The notes: generated from the sequence alone by a model not told the origin. A DNA stretch of 46,326 nt from Candidatus Eisenbacteria bacterium (GCA_016930695.1 JAFGGD010000004.1:1-46326), one strand, 5' to 3'; counted from the stretch's first letter, positions 24,206 through 33,284 are shown. Translations and numbers: made by a program.

Positions 24206-24778
24206 TTGAAGGGGATCATCAATCAAGCGATCCAGGAGTATGTCGTCCATACCCGGGGCGACGAAGCCTGGTGGAAGATCAGAGAGGAAACGGGCATCCG
24301 GGAGGTCAGCTTCAACCCTTCCCGGGATTACCCCGACGAGTGGACCGCGCGGCTCTTGGATCATCTCAGCGCGGATTCCGGCCGGATCAAAGAAGACCTG
24401 CTACGGGACATCGGCCGTTTCCTGGTTCCGCACACGTTGAAGCGGGTCTACCCCACCTACATCGCCCTCGCCGGAAACGACGTCTTTTCCTTCCTGGCTC
24501 GGGTGGGTCTAATCCATCGCAAAGTGGTGAGCTGCATCCCGAACGCCAAGCCTCCCTCCATCGAAGTTCTGGAAAGGGGGGAGGATCGTATGGTCGTGCG
24601 CTATCGATCCGAACGCCGCCTCTTCGCCCTCTTCCAAGGTTTACTGGAAGGCGTAGGCGATCTTTTCGATCGACCGATCACCGTTCGTGAGATCGAAACG
24701 AACGGCGACATCGGAGAAAACGAATGCAGGTTCGAAGTGAGCCTCGTGAGACAACCGAGTCCGGCGCGTTCCGTGTGA
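24206..24778 (+). CDS. H-NOX haem-based nitric oxide sensor
   Basis: A 190-aa haem NO/O2-binding protein. It begins MKGIINQAIQEYVV, the usual H-NOX N-terminus, so TTG 24206 is taken as start. The proximal haem ligand is H104 in FLARVGLIHRKVVSCIPNAKPP, with the conserved PP after it. The haem-propionate motif Y-x-S-x-R is Y133-S135-R137 in VRYRSERRLFALFQGLLEG. No membrane segment: it is cytoplasmic. In known systems NO binding breaks the Fe-His bond and changes the activity of a partner kinase. Here the kinase gene overlaps the H-NOX end by 55 bases, so the two are made together. It opens a five-gene signalling operon. Confidence 0.9.
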   Translation: MKGIINQAIQEYVVHTRGDEAWWKIREETGIREVSFNPSRDYPDEWTARLLDHLSADSGRIKEDLLRDIGRFLVPHTLKRVYPTYIALAGNDVFSFLARVGLIHRKVVSCIPNAKPPSIEVLERGEDRMVVRYRSERRLFALFQGLLEGVGDLFDRPITVREIETNGDIGENECRFEVSLVRQPSPARSV

Positions 24779-26790
24779 CGGTCCGGCCCGAGCGGCTGGA
24801 GTTTCCATTCGCGGTTGAGGCGGACGGAAACGGGATCGTTCTCGACGTTTCCGCCGCCGTCCTCAGCCGGGTCACTCGCCCCGCCGGGCGCCGGATCGAC
24901 GATCTGTTGCGCGGTCCGGCGACGGGAGGCTGGGCGGCGTTTTTCGCCGGAGATCCGGATCGTTCCGTGGAGGCTGCGCTCATCGCCGACGGCGGGGACG
25001 TACCGCTCGCCGGGTTCTGGGTCCCATCGGAGCGAGGGCGCCTTTTTCTCGGCCGTCCCCTCGTTCGCGGCCGGGATGACCTCCGCCATTTCGAACTGGA
25101 GGAACTGGAAGGAACGGCGTCGATCCTGGACGTTTTTACGACAATGGACGAGGCGGAGAGCCTGAGCCGCGGAACGGAGAGGGCGCTCAGCGCGCTACAG
25201 GTCGAGTCCCGCCGGCTTCGCGGTCTCGTGCGCAACACCGGCGGGTTTCTCATCGTCACCAATCGGTCGAACAATATCGTGCTGGTCGGTTCGGGACTGT
25301 TGGAAGCTCTCGGAAAAGAGAAACAGGAGGTGCTCTCCAAGCCCCTGTTCGACGTCATCGACTCGCCGGAGTTCCGGGAGTGGGCGAATAGCCGGGGCGG
25401 ATCGGGCGAATACGCGTCGGATGGGGATGAACGATTTGAGTGCACTTCCGCGCTCCCCGGCGCCGGTGAGCGCATGGTGGACTGGATCATCACCGCCGTA
25501 CGTGATCGGGAAGGCGCCCGGACGGGTTTCGTCGTTTCCGGCGCCGATGTGACCGAACGGATGAACCGGGTCGCCACGGTGGAGCGAGCACGCGACGAGC
25601 TGAACATGATTCTGGACACGCTTCCCTTCGGCGTGATCCTGATCGACGAGACACGGAAGATTCAATGGATCAATCTGGTCGGCATGGAGATGGCGGGAGA
25701 ACTCCGGCGCGAAGAGATAATCGGCAGATCTTGCTCGAAATGGTGTTGCCATGCCGAGAAGGGCTGTTGTCCCGTTTATGATCAGGGAAAATATTTCAGC
25801 AACAAAGAGATGTGGTTTTACCCCCTGGAGGGGAATGCTTTCCCGGTGCTGAAAAGCGTCGCTCCGGTCCGGATCGGCGGCAAGGAGTACCTGCTCGAGG
25901 TTTTCATCGACATCGCGGACCGGAAAAGCATGGAGTCCGAGCTGGAGCAGGCGCGGCGTCTGGAGAGCATCGGCCAACTCGCGGCGGGGATCGCTCACGA
26001 GATCAACACGCCCACCCAGTTTCTGAGCGACAACATCATCTTTCTCTCCCAAGTCGTCAAGGCGATGCTGGACCATCTGGAGGACTACGCCGATCTGGTA
26101 CGGCGGTTGGAGGGGCCGGACTGGTCGCCGGAAGATTTGGAGAAAAACCGCCGCTCCCTGAAAAATTTCGACATAGCGTTTTACCGGGAAGAGATCCCGG
26201 AGGCGTTGAATCACTCCCGGGACGGCATCCGCCGTATCAGCGAGATCGTGCAGGCCATGAAGGAGTTCTCCCACCCCGGCCAAAAGCAGAAAGTGCCTAC
26301 CGATATCGAGCACGCCGTCCGGACGACGGCGACGGTGGCGAGAAACCGTTGGAAGTACGTAGCCGATCTGGAAATCGATGTGGGCGAGGGGCTTGATGAA
26401 GTGCCTTGCAATCCCGGCGAGTTCAATCAGGTGATCCTGAACCTGATCGTGAACGCTGCGGACGCCATCGCCTCGAAAATCGAGGGGAGTACCGACGAAA
26501 AGGGAATGATCCGCGTCAAAGCGAGACGGGACGGCGATTGGGTGGAGATACGGATCGGCGATACGGGCGGCGGCGTTCCTCCGGAGATCCTGGGGAGGAT
26601 CTTCGAGCCGTTTTTCACGACCAAGGAAGTGGGGAAGGGAACCGGTCAGGGCCTGGCGATCGCGCGAAGCGTCATCGTGGACAAGCACGACGGCGTCATC
26701 CGATGCGAGAGCGAGCCGGGGGTCGGAACCACATTCATCGTGCGGTTGCCCATCCGCGAGAAGAAAACGACGGAATCCCCCATCGTATAG
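24724..26790 (+). CDS. Soluble PAS histidine kinase, H-NOX partner
   Basis: A 688-aa kinase without membrane segments. Residues ~25-120 ([21 protein letters not shown]) resemble the H-NOX-associated domain. A helical linker is followed by two PAS domains (~170-285 and ~288-405). The second contains an unusual cysteine cluster C337, C341, C342, C348, C349 in [18 protein letters not shown]. The phosphoacceptor is H425 in [19 protein letters not shown], and the ATPase domain has [19 protein letters not shown] and [15 protein letters not shown] should gate this kinase; the cysteines could add a redox, zinc or iron-sulfur input (inference). The kinase probably signals to the three receiver proteins encoded next. 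The long overlap with the H-NOX gene implies coupled translation. Confidence 0.9.
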   Translation: MQVRSEPRETTESGAFRVTVRPERLEFPFAVEADGNGIVLDVSAAVLSRVTRPAGRRIDDLLRGPATGGWAAFFAGDPDRSVEAALIADGGDVPLAGFWVPSERGRLFLGRPLVRGRDDLRHFELEELEGTASILDVFTTMDEAESLSRGTERALSALQVESRRLRGLVRNTGGFLIVTNRSNNIVLVGSGLLEALGKEKQEVLSKPLFDVIDSPEFREWANSRGGSGEYASDGDERFECTSALPGAGERMVDWIITAVRDREGARTGFVVSGADVTERMNRVATVERARDELNMILDTLPFGVILIDETRKIQWINLVGMEMAGELRREEIIGRSCSKWCCHAEKGCCPVYDQGKYFSNKEMWFYPLEGNAFPVLKSVAPVRIGGKEYLLEVFIDIADRKSMESELEQARRLESIGQLAAGIAHEINTPTQFLSDNIIFLSQVVKAMLDHLEDYADLVRRLEGPDWSPEDLEKNRRSLKNFDIAFYREEIPEALNHSRDGIRRISEIVQAMKEFSHPGQKQKVPTDIEHAVRTTATVARNRWKYVADLEIDVGEGLDEVPCNPGEFNQVILNLIVNAADAIASKIEGSTDEKGMIRVKARRDGDWVEIRIGDTGGGVPPEILGRIFEPFFTTKEVGKGTGQGLAIARSVIVDKHDGVIRCESEPGVGTTFIVRLPIREKKTTESPIV

Positions 26791-26805
26791 GGGCAGGAGA
26801 CGGAC

Positions 26806-27915
26806 ATGGAGAAATCGGTGCTCTTCGTCGACGACGATCCGCACATTCTCTCCGCCCTTCGGAGGATGCTGATGGCCTCCGGGTGCGTCTGGGATCTCAC
26901 CTTCGCCGGTGGCGGCCGGGAGGCGCTTGAGATTCTGGAAGGACGACCCCACGACGTGATCGTTTCGGACATGCGGATGCCGGGGATGACCGGCGCCGAA
27001 TTGCTCGAGAAGGTGCGATCGCTTTATCCGGAGACGGTCCGCATCGTCCTCTCGGGCCACACCGAGCTGGAGACGGCGATGCGTTTGGTTCCCATCGCCC
27101 ACAACTATATCGCCAAACCGTGCGACAGCGAGACGATCATCCGGCTGGTGCAGCGCGCCTGTGACATGCACGACCGGCTGAACAACGAAGAGCTGAAACA
27201 GAGGATCGGAAAGATCGGCGGCTTGCCCAACCTGTCCACCACCTATCACGAACTCGTTCGCCTACTGAGCGATCCCGACGCGGCGCTGGACGAGGTCGTG
27301 AAAATCATCGAGCGGGACGTGGGGATGGTCGCCAATATTCTTCATTTGGTGAACACGGCGTTCTATGCGCCCAAGCAGAGGATCACCAAAATCAATCAGG
27401 CCGTCTCCTACATCGGGATCACCGTGTTGAAGAGCCTCTTCCTGTCCGCCGAGGCCTTCCGGGCCTTCGAGGGCAAGATCCCCGCCGAGTTCTCGCTCGA
27501 GGAATTCCAGAACCACGGGATGGAGGTGGGGAGCGAGGCGGCGGAGATGATGGGAACGCAGCGGGAGCGGGACGACGCGTTTCTCGCGGGGATGCTGCAC
27601 GACGTGGGCAAGCTCGTTCTGCTGACGGAGCACCCCGATCAGTATCAGGAGGTGTTGCGCCGCGCGGAATCGGGCCAAAGCTCCTGCGTCGAAACGGAGA
27701 GGGAGATCTGGCAGGTCACCCACGCCGACGTGGGCGGATACATTTTAGGACTCTGGTTTTTACCCTACACGATCGTCGAGGCGGTTACCTACCATCACAA
27801 TCCGCCGGCCCCCATGGCGGAAGGGCTCGACGTCACCACCGCCGTCTATCGGGCTAACGAACGAGTGAACAGCCGAAAGGATCGCGCGGAAGAGTACACG
27901 GGAGCGAAGGAGTGA
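26806..27915 (+). CDS. Response regulator with HDOD output domain
   Basis: A 369-aa protein: receiver domain ~1-125 with phospho-acceptor D55 (VIVSDMRMPGMTG) and switch/lysine KPCDSE, then an HDOD domain ~140-330 (LPNLSTTYHELVRLLSDPDAALDEVVKIIERDVGMVANILHLVNTAFY; later MLHDVGKLVLL). HDOD domains are HD-fold relatives, generally without phosphohydrolase activity, that act in signalling complexes. The C-terminal part has a further histidine-rich stretch (TYHHNPP). A GGAG ribosome site lies before ATG 26806, 15 bases after the kinase stop. Confidence 0.9.
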   Translation: MEKSVLFVDDDPHILSALRRMLMASGCVWDLTFAGGGREALEILEGRPHDVIVSDMRMPGMTGAELLEKVRSLYPETVRIVLSGHTELETAMRLVPIAHNYIAKPCDSETIIRLVQRACDMHDRLNNEELKQRIGKIGGLPNLSTTYHELVRLLSDPDAALDEVVKIIERDVGMVANILHLVNTAFYAPKQRITKINQAVSYIGITVLKSLFLSAEAFRAFEGKIPAEFSLEEFQNHGMEVGSEAAEMMGTQRERDDAFLAGMLHDVGKLVLLTEHPDQYQEVLRRAESGQSSCVETEREIWQVTHADVGGYILGLWFLPYTIVEAVTYHHNPPAPMAEGLDVTTAVYRANERVNSRKDRAEEYTGAKE

Positions 27916-27993
27916 TGTCGACCGAAGGAATGCCCGCACGCCGGGCGTGGAGAAGAACGCAGGCAGTGAATTCGCGGGAGGGGGGGGTGCGCC

Positions 27994-29211
27994 GTGAATT
28001 GGAGTAAACCGCCGATTCTGTGCGTCGACGACGAGGAACAGGTGTTGAAAGCCCTCTCGCGGCTTCTCCAACTCCGGTTCTCGGTGCATACAGCGACGGG
28101 CGGCGAGGAGGGGCTTCGTATCCTCGGCGAGAAGGGTCCCTTCGCCGTGGTGGTGTCGGACATGCGGATGCCCAACATGAACGGCATCCAGTTTTTGGAA
28201 AAAGTCCGCCAGGCACACCCGGACACGGTCCGCATCCTGCTCACCGGACAGGCGGATCTGAAGAGCACCATCTCGGCGATCAACCAGACCCAGATCTTTC
28301 GTTTCCTGAGCAAGCCCTGCGAGCACGAGATATTGGCCCGCGCGTTGGACGAGGGAGTCCGTCAGTATCGCCTCATCGTGGCGGAGAGGGAACTTCTCCA
28401 ACACACGCTCCGCGGGAGCATCAAGCTCCTCACCGACATCCTCTCCCTGGTGCACCCCGAGGCGTTCGGTAAAGCGGTGCGTTTCCGCAAGTACATCGTC
28501 GACTTCATCGGAGCGCTCGACCTGGAGGACAGCTGGGCGATCGAGATCGCTCCCATGCTCTCCCAGCTCGGATGCTTCACGCTTCACCCCGAGCTGGTGA
28601 AGAAGCTTTACCACTATGAGGATCTCGACGCCGAAGATCTGGAACAGGTCGGGCAGCTCTTCTCCGTGACCGATCAGATGCTCGCCAACATCCCCCGCCT
28701 CGAACCGGTGCGCGAGATCCTGGCCTATCAGACGAGCCGTTTTGACGGGAGCGACATCCCTCATAGCCGTGTGAAGGGCAAGGAAATTCCGACCGGTGCG
28801 CGCATCCTGAAGATCGTGACCGATTTCGACGACCTTCTCGCCCGCAAACGGCTCTCCGTTCCGGCGGCGTTGGACACCCTGCGGGGGCGGGAGGGCGCCT
28901 ACGATCCCGAGCTGCTCGGCCTCTTCTGCGACATCCACGGCCGCCCGGAGAAGGAACAGGATGTACGCGAACTCCGCGTGCAGGAGCTGACGCCCGGCAT
29001 GGTGATCGACGAGGACGTCCGCGCGCAAACCGGTACGTTGCTCATCGTGAAGGGGCAGGAGGTGACCGAGAGCGTGCTCAAGCGGATATACAGCTTCCAC
29101 AACCGCATCGGGATCCGGGAGCCGATCCGCACAATTCTCAAAACGACCGACGAAGCCGGCGGCGAGGCGTCCGGAAAACAGCTCTCATCGTCTTTGACCG
29201 GAGGCGTTTGA
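27994..29211 (+). CDS. Response regulator with degenerate HD-GYP domain
   Basis: A 405-aa protein starting at GTG 27994 after a GGGAGGGGG stretch. Receiver domain ~1-125 with D56 (VVVSDMRMPNMNG), then an HD-GYP-like domain. Where active enzymes have H-D-I-G-K, this has S190-Q-L-G-C; the GYP loop reads S253-D-I-P in RFDGSDIPHSRVKGKEIPTGARIL. Metal ligands are therefore lost and cyclic-di-GMP hydrolysis is not expected. In Shewanella, HnoD is also a degenerate HD-GYP receiver protein in the H-NOX pathway, where it inhibits a phosphodiesterase; the parallel is close, but no phosphodiesterase gene is in this window. A C-terminal ~70-residue segment (ELTPGMVIDEDVRAQTGTLLI) is an extra small domain. 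Confidence 0.88.
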   Translation: MNWSKPPILCVDDEEQVLKALSRLLQLRFSVHTATGGEEGLRILGEKGPFAVVVSDMRMPNMNGIQFLEKVRQAHPDTVRILLTGQADLKSTISAINQTQIFRFLSKPCEHEILARALDEGVRQYRLIVAERELLQHTLRGSIKLLTDILSLVHPEAFGKAVRFRKYIVDFIGALDLEDSWAIEIAPMLSQLGCFTLHPELVKKLYHYEDLDAEDLEQVGQLFSVTDQMLANIPRLEPVREILAYQTSRFDGSDIPHSRVKGKEIPTGARILKIVTDFDDLLARKRLSVPAALDTLRGREGAYDPELLGLFCDIHGRPEKEQDVRELRVQELTPGMVIDEDVRAQTGTLLIVKGQEVTESVLKRIYSFHNRIGIREPIRTILKTTDEAGGEASGKQLSSSLTGGV

Positions 29212-29212
29212 T

Positions 29213-29782
29213 ATGGCACATACCGTTTTGTTCGTGGACGACGATCCCCATCTCCTGAAGGGACTCCGCAGGAGCATGCGGGAGGAACCCTTCCGGGTTC
29301 TGTTGGCGAAAGACGGCGCCGCGGCCCTGGGAGTCCTGGACGAGCACGAAATCGACGTGCTGGTGACCGACCAAGAGATGCCCGGGCTGAAGGGGACGAT
29401 GCTCCTCGATCTGGTGCGGACGCGCTACCCGGACGTCATCCGGATCCTCCTGACCGGCAACGCGAACCTGGATGTGGCCCTTCAAGCGATTAATAAAGGG
29501 GAGGTTTTCCGTCTCTGCACCAAGCCGATCGACTCCCGGGAACTCGCCGCCGTCATCCGCTCCGCCCTGGAGCAGAAGGATTTGCTCGCCACGAGCCGCG
29601 ATCTCCTACACACCGTGCGGAAGCAGGCGACGGTCATGGAACGTCTCGAACGGGACAATCCGGGAATCACCAAAGTGGATCTGGATCAGGAAGGCCGCAT
29701 CGTCCTTTCCGACGATTCCCTGGCCGATCTCGCCATTTTCCTCGAAGACGCCAAGAGGGAGCTGGGGCGCACGAAGCCCTGA
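29213..29782 (+). CDS. Response regulator with short C-terminal tail
   Basis: A 189-aa protein: receiver domain ~1-125 with D53 (VLVTDQEMPGLKG) and conserved KPIDSRE, followed by a helical linker and a ~35-residue acidic tail (TKVDLDQEGRIVLSDDSLADLAIFLEDAKREL) of no known family. It starts one base after the preceding stop and closes the operon before a strong terminator. It could be a phosphate sink or a relay to an unlinked output. Confidence 0.85.
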   Translation: MAHTVLFVDDDPHLLKGLRRSMREEPFRVLLAKDGAAALGVLDEHEIDVLVTDQEMPGLKGTMLLDLVRTRYPDVIRILLTGNANLDVALQAINKGEVFRLCTKPIDSRELAAVIRSALEQKDLLATSRDLLHTVRKQATVMERLERDNPGITKVDLDQEGRIVLSDDSLADLAIFLEDAKRELGRTKP

Positions 29783-29813
29783 AAGCCGCCCCCCCGATCG
29801 CGAAACAAACCTC

Positions 29814-29840
29814 CGCCCGGACCGCTCGGTCCGGGCGTTT
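29814..29840 (+). terminator. Rho-independent terminator of the H-NOX operon
   Basis: CGCCCGGACCG (29814-29824) and CGGTCCGGGCG (29827-29837) form a perfect 11-bp stem, then TTTTCGT. Confidence 0.85.
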
Positions 29841-29867
29841 TCGTCGTTTCCCTCCCCCCGCATTCTC

Positions 29868-31034
29868 TCAGTGCCAGTTCACCAGAGGGAGCACCTTCCG
29901 CCACCCCTCGTTGTTCCCCGCGTAATTGATCGCGCCGATCTGAACGCCGTCGAGAACGGCGGCGATGTTGACGACGCCGATGGTGAGGCCCCGGCTGGTT
30001 CCCTCCATTCGCGTCACCGCGCCTGTGGCGAAACCGCGGAAGGAACTCTTGGTGTGCGTGTAGAGGCCGCCGATCGCGGCGCCCCGCACCCTCTCCGCGG
30101 CGATGAAGGAGCCGACGAAGGCGCCCCGCAGACTCCCGCCTCCCACGCCGGCCAGTCCGGCGCCGAACCCGCGGAAACGCTTCGCGCCGACCCCCGCGCC
30201 GCCGATCGCGATTCCCCGTATTCTCTCCGCGCCGAGGCCGATCCCGCCGAGCGCCAGCCCATGGATGTCCTGCGCGCCGACGCCCACGCCGCCGATCACG
30301 ATCCCCCGCACGCTCTCGGCGCCGACGCCGATCCCGCCGACGAAGAGACCGGCCATCCTCTCGCCCGCCATCCCCACTCCGCCGATTCCGATCCCGGTGA
30401 AATCCTCCTTGGCCAGGCCGATCGATCCGCAGGCGAACCCGCGCACCGACTGAGCCGCCGCACCGATTCCGCCGATCAGGATCCCCCGGACGTCCTCCGC
30501 CGCGATCCCCACGCCGCCGAAGGCGATTCCGTCCAGATCCTGAGCCGCGGCGCCGACGGTGCCGAAGAGGATCCCGTTTACGTCCTCGGCCGCGCAACCG
30601 ATCCCCCCGGCGATGATCCCGGTCGCGTCCTGCGTGGCGCACCCCAGACCGCCGATCAGCACTCCATTCACTTTCTCCGTCGCGCAACCGATCCCGCCGA
30701 TGCCGATCCCGTAGATGTCGCCGCCCGCCAGACCGCCTCCGCCGACGGCGATCCCCCTCATCCGTCCGAAGCAGGGGGCCGCCAGACCGGCCGCGATCCC
30801 ATCCATATGGAAACGGTTATTTTCCTCGGGGATCCAAAGCGTGACATTCACCCCCCGCACGCTCCGCACTCTCTCGTCCACGAGGTTGAACCGCAACCCG
30901 TTCCATTTTTTAGAGTTACCAAAAGAAATCCCCGTCCGGGCCGCCCCCAGGTCGAGGGATGCCGCGGTGACGGGCGCCGCGGCGGCGGCGAGGAGCAGAG
31001 CCGTGAGGGAGAGGGCGATGGGGGTACGCTTCAT
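29868..31034 (-). CDS. Surface repeat protein of 15-residue tandem repeats (LA_2272-like)
   Basis: A 388-aa exported protein. Signal peptide ~1-25 (ALSLTALLLAAAAAPVTAAS). After a short domain (ISFGNSKKWNGLRFNLVDERVRSVRGVNV), residues 77-301 are fifteen back-to-back 15-residue repeats of the form hxGIxhGGhGhxAED (for example VRGIVIGGVGVGAQD, IHGLALGGIGLGAER), followed by weaker units. The regular glycine and hydrophobic spacing predicts a beta-solenoid. Three consecutive units (3-5) carry cysteine at the same place (GCATEK, GCATQD, GCAAED), so the residues would stack. It resembles LA_2272-type surface repeat proteins, whose function is unknown. ATG 31034 is chosen because it starts the signal peptide; 17 in-frame residues upstream were dropped. 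Divergent from the DUF3857 genes. Confidence 0.8.
   Translation of the reverse strand: MKRTPIALSLTALLLAAAAAPVTAASLDLGAARTGISFGNSKKWNGLRFNLVDERVRSVRGVNVTLWIPEENNRFHMDGIAAGLAAPCFGRMRGIAVGGGGLAGGDIYGIGIGGIGCATEKVNGVLIGGLGCATQDATGIIAGGIGCAAEDVNGILFGTVGAAAQDLDGIAFGGVGIAAEDVRGILIGGIGAAAQSVRGFACGSIGLAKEDFTGIGIGGVGMAGERMAGLFVGGIGVGAESVRGIVIGGVGVGAQDIHGLALGGIGLGAERIRGIAIGGAGVGAKRFRGFGAGLAGVGGGSLRGAFVGSFIAAERVRGAAIGGLYTHTKSSFRGFATGAVTRMEGTSRGLTIGVVNIAAVLDGVQIGAINYAGNNEGWRKVLPLVNWH
30132..30806 (-). repeat. 45-bp coding tandem repeats (15 units)
   Basis: Fifteen in-frame 45-bp units encoding the 15-residue solenoid repeats. Units are diverged at DNA level but keep GGCGGGATCGG-like blocks in register, so they arose by duplication and have since drifted. 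Confidence 0.75.
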
Positions 31035-31190
31035 TCCGTGAAACCTCCTCTGCTTTCGGCGTCGAATCTCGTTACCGGCCAACATAATTCAGTACGCAGC
31101 AGGATCATCCGGGTTTCAGCGGCTCTCCTTCCGGTGTCCTCGTTCCGATTCCCGGCACCGGCACCGGAGTCCGCGCAAACTCGTGCATCG

Positions 31191-31219
31191 TTGATTTTTT
31201 CCGGCTTCTCCTGGACAAT
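31191..31219 (+). promoter_or_regulatory. Sigma-70-type promoter of the DUF3857 operon
   Basis: TTGATT (31191-31196), 17-base spacer, GACAAT (31214-31219), about 80 bases before ATG 31298, in an AT-richer divergent spacer. Confidence 0.5.
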
Positions 31220-31297
31220 AGGCTTTCCATGCAGCGATTCCAATCAACCCTGTTGTTCCATCCGGGAGAATCCCCCCGATCACCCAAGGAGGTTCGG

Positions 31298-33271
31298 ATG
31301 CGATTGCCCGCTCTCTTGCTGTTGATCCTCGTTCTCGCCCCGGCGGCGCCCGCCGTGATCGCCGGGCCCGATCTCCTCGAACCGGGGGCGGCGACGGCGC
31401 TTCTCGAAGGGACGGACGACGACGCCTACGAAGGCGCGGCTCGCCTGCTCCTCTTCGACCGCACCGAGGTGGAGGTGGAGGAGAGCGGCCTCTCCCACGT
31501 TTTCCAGCACCGCTTCCTCAAGGTGCTCGATTGGGAGGGCGCGCGCGGACTACGCGCCGTCCGATTCGACTACGATCCGGCCACCAACCTGACCGAGTTC
31601 CGCGCCGTGCGGATTCACCGGAAGGAGGGGGGGCACGAGGACGTGGACCTGACGACGGTCCTCGATTCCGAGGCGCCGGCCCATCTCATCTTCTGGGGCG
31701 GTCGGATGCTGGTCCTCCCGCTCCCCGCGCTCGAGCCGGGGGACGGCGTGGAGACGATCACTTATAAGAAGGGTTTTCAGATCGCCTATCTCGACGCCGG
31801 CGGCGAAGACGAGAAGTACATCCCGCCGATGCGGGGCCACTTCTACGACGTGGTTCTCTTCCGCGACGCGGACCCGATGCTGGAGAAACAGTACACGGTC
31901 CACGTCCCCCGGGACAAACCGCTCCAGTACTCGATCTACAACGAGGCGGTTATGAGCAGCCTCACCTTCGGCGAGGAGAGCTTCATCTACCACTTCTGGA
32001 TCCACGACGCGCCGGCCGCCCCGGAGGAGCGCCGCGCCCCCGATTTGTCCGACTACGTTCCCAAGGTGGTGATGGCGACCGTCTCCGACTGGCCGGAGAA
32101 AAGCCGCTGGTTCTACAAGGTCAACGAGGACCGGGAGATCTTCGCCTGGACGCCGGAGATCAAGGAGAAGGTGGACGAGATCACCGCCGGCATGAAGTCC
32201 GACGACGAGAGGATCGCCGCCCTCCTGCATTGGGTCGCCCAGAACATCCGTTACAGCGGCCTCAACATGGGCGAGGGGGAGGGGTACACCATCCACCCCG
32301 GCATCATGAGTTTCCGGGACCGCGCGGGCGTGTGCAAGGACATCGCCGGCATGCTGGTCACCATGCTCCGCGCCGCCGGTTATCCCACCTTCGCCGCCAT
32401 GACCATGGCCGGCGCCCGCGTGGAGGCGATCCCGGCGGACCAGTTCAACCACTGCGTGGTGGCGCTGCAAAAGGAGGATGGAAGCTATCTGATGCTCGAT
32501 CCGACCTGGGCGCCCTGGAACAACCCGCTCTGGAGCCGCTGGGAAGGGGAGCAGCACTACGTGATCGGCAGCGAGAAGGGGGAGGAGCTGATGATGATCC
32601 CCGCCTTCAAGCCGGAGGACAACCTCTTCGCGATTCGGAGCGACGCCCGAATCCTCCCCGACGGCGCGCTGGAGGGGACGCTCCGCTTCGAGGGGAAGGG
32701 GATCTCGGACGGACGGATCCGGAGCGCCGTGGGGGATCAACCGAAGCACGGCCGCCGCGCCTTTCTCGAAGGGTGGCTCGGCGCCATCGATCCGCGGGTG
32801 GAGCTGATCGACGTGGACATCACCGACCACCGCGACTTCACCATCGACAGCGTCATGCGCCTCACCTATCGGGTGCCCGGTTATGCCGACCGGCTCGGCG
32901 ACGACCTCGCCTTCCATTCGCCGGCGCTCCTCTTCATCACCCGCAACGAGCGGATCTCCCGGCTCCACAACGTGCCCGAGAGCGACGAGCGAACGACCGG
33001 CGTTTTCCTCTACGGTCCGCAGAAAGTCACGATCGACGAGACCGTTCGCCTTCCCGGCGGATACGAAGCGGAGGCGCCGGAGGGGCTCGACAAGGACGGA
33101 ACGCTCGCCGCGGCGCGGCTCGACTGGAACGCCGAGGGGAGCCGCCTCGTTTTGAACGCCGAATACGAATTGAAGAACCGGTTCGTCACCGTCGACGGTT
33201 ATCCGGACGTGATCGAAACCATCCGCGAGCTTCGGGAGAAGACCGAAGCGGACCTGTTCGCGACGCGATAG
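31298..33271 (+). CDS. Exported DUF3857 / transglutaminase-like protein, catalytic triad intact
   Basis: A 657-aa protein with a signal peptide (LPALLLLILVLAPAAPAVIA, to about residue 21). The N-terminal half is a DUF3857 beta domain (VEESGLSHVFQHRFLKVLDWEGARGLRAVRFDYDP). The transglutaminase-like fold has the triad C346 (DRAGVCKDIAGM), H385 (QFNHCVVAL) and D401 (YLMLDPTW). A C-terminal beta domain (~460-657) follows. Proteins of this type are periplasmic or surface enzymes in many FCB bacteria; a protease, transamidase or peptide-modifying role is possible, but no substrate is known. AAGGAGG lies 6 bases before ATG 31298. The next gene, 13 bases on, is a paralogue lacking the triad. Confidence 0.85.
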   Translation: MRLPALLLLILVLAPAAPAVIAGPDLLEPGAATALLEGTDDDAYEGAARLLLFDRTEVEVEESGLSHVFQHRFLKVLDWEGARGLRAVRFDYDPATNLTEFRAVRIHRKEGGHEDVDLTTVLDSEAPAHLIFWGGRMLVLPLPALEPGDGVETITYKKGFQIAYLDAGGEDEKYIPPMRGHFYDVVLFRDADPMLEKQYTVHVPRDKPLQYSIYNEAVMSSLTFGEESFIYHFWIHDAPAAPEERRAPDLSDYVPKVVMATVSDWPEKSRWFYKVNEDREIFAWTPEIKEKVDEITAGMKSDDERIAALLHWVAQNIRYSGLNMGEGEGYTIHPGIMSFRDRAGVCKDIAGMLVTMLRAAGYPTFAAMTMAGARVEAIPADQFNHCVVALQKEDGSYLMLDPTWAPWNNPLWSRWEGEQHYVIGSEKGEELMMIPAFKPEDNLFAIRSDARILPDGALEGTLRFEGKGISDGRIRSAVGDQPKHGRRAFLEGWLGAIDPRVELIDVDITDHRDFTIDSVMRLTYRVPGYADRLGDDLAFHSPALLFITRNERISRLHNVPESDERTTGVFLYGPQKVTIDETVRLPGGYEAEAPEGLDKDGTLAAARLDWNAEGSRLVLNAEYELKNRFVTVDGYPDVIETIRELREKTEADLFATR

Positions 33272-33284
33272 GGAGGACGAAGCG

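Noticed and set aside
25195-27249. 684-aa minus-strand frame opposite the kinase and receiver genes
   Set aside because: Shadow frame spanning two real genes and their ribosome site.
30132-30806. Regular 45-bp repeats as a CRISPR array
   Set aside because: Repeats are contiguous, diverged and in frame with a signal-peptide protein; there are no spacers and no cas genes.
29472-31325. 617-aa plus-strand frame
   Set aside because: It runs over the terminator of the H-NOX operon and antisense to the repeat protein; its apparent repeats are only the reverse reading of the 45-bp units.
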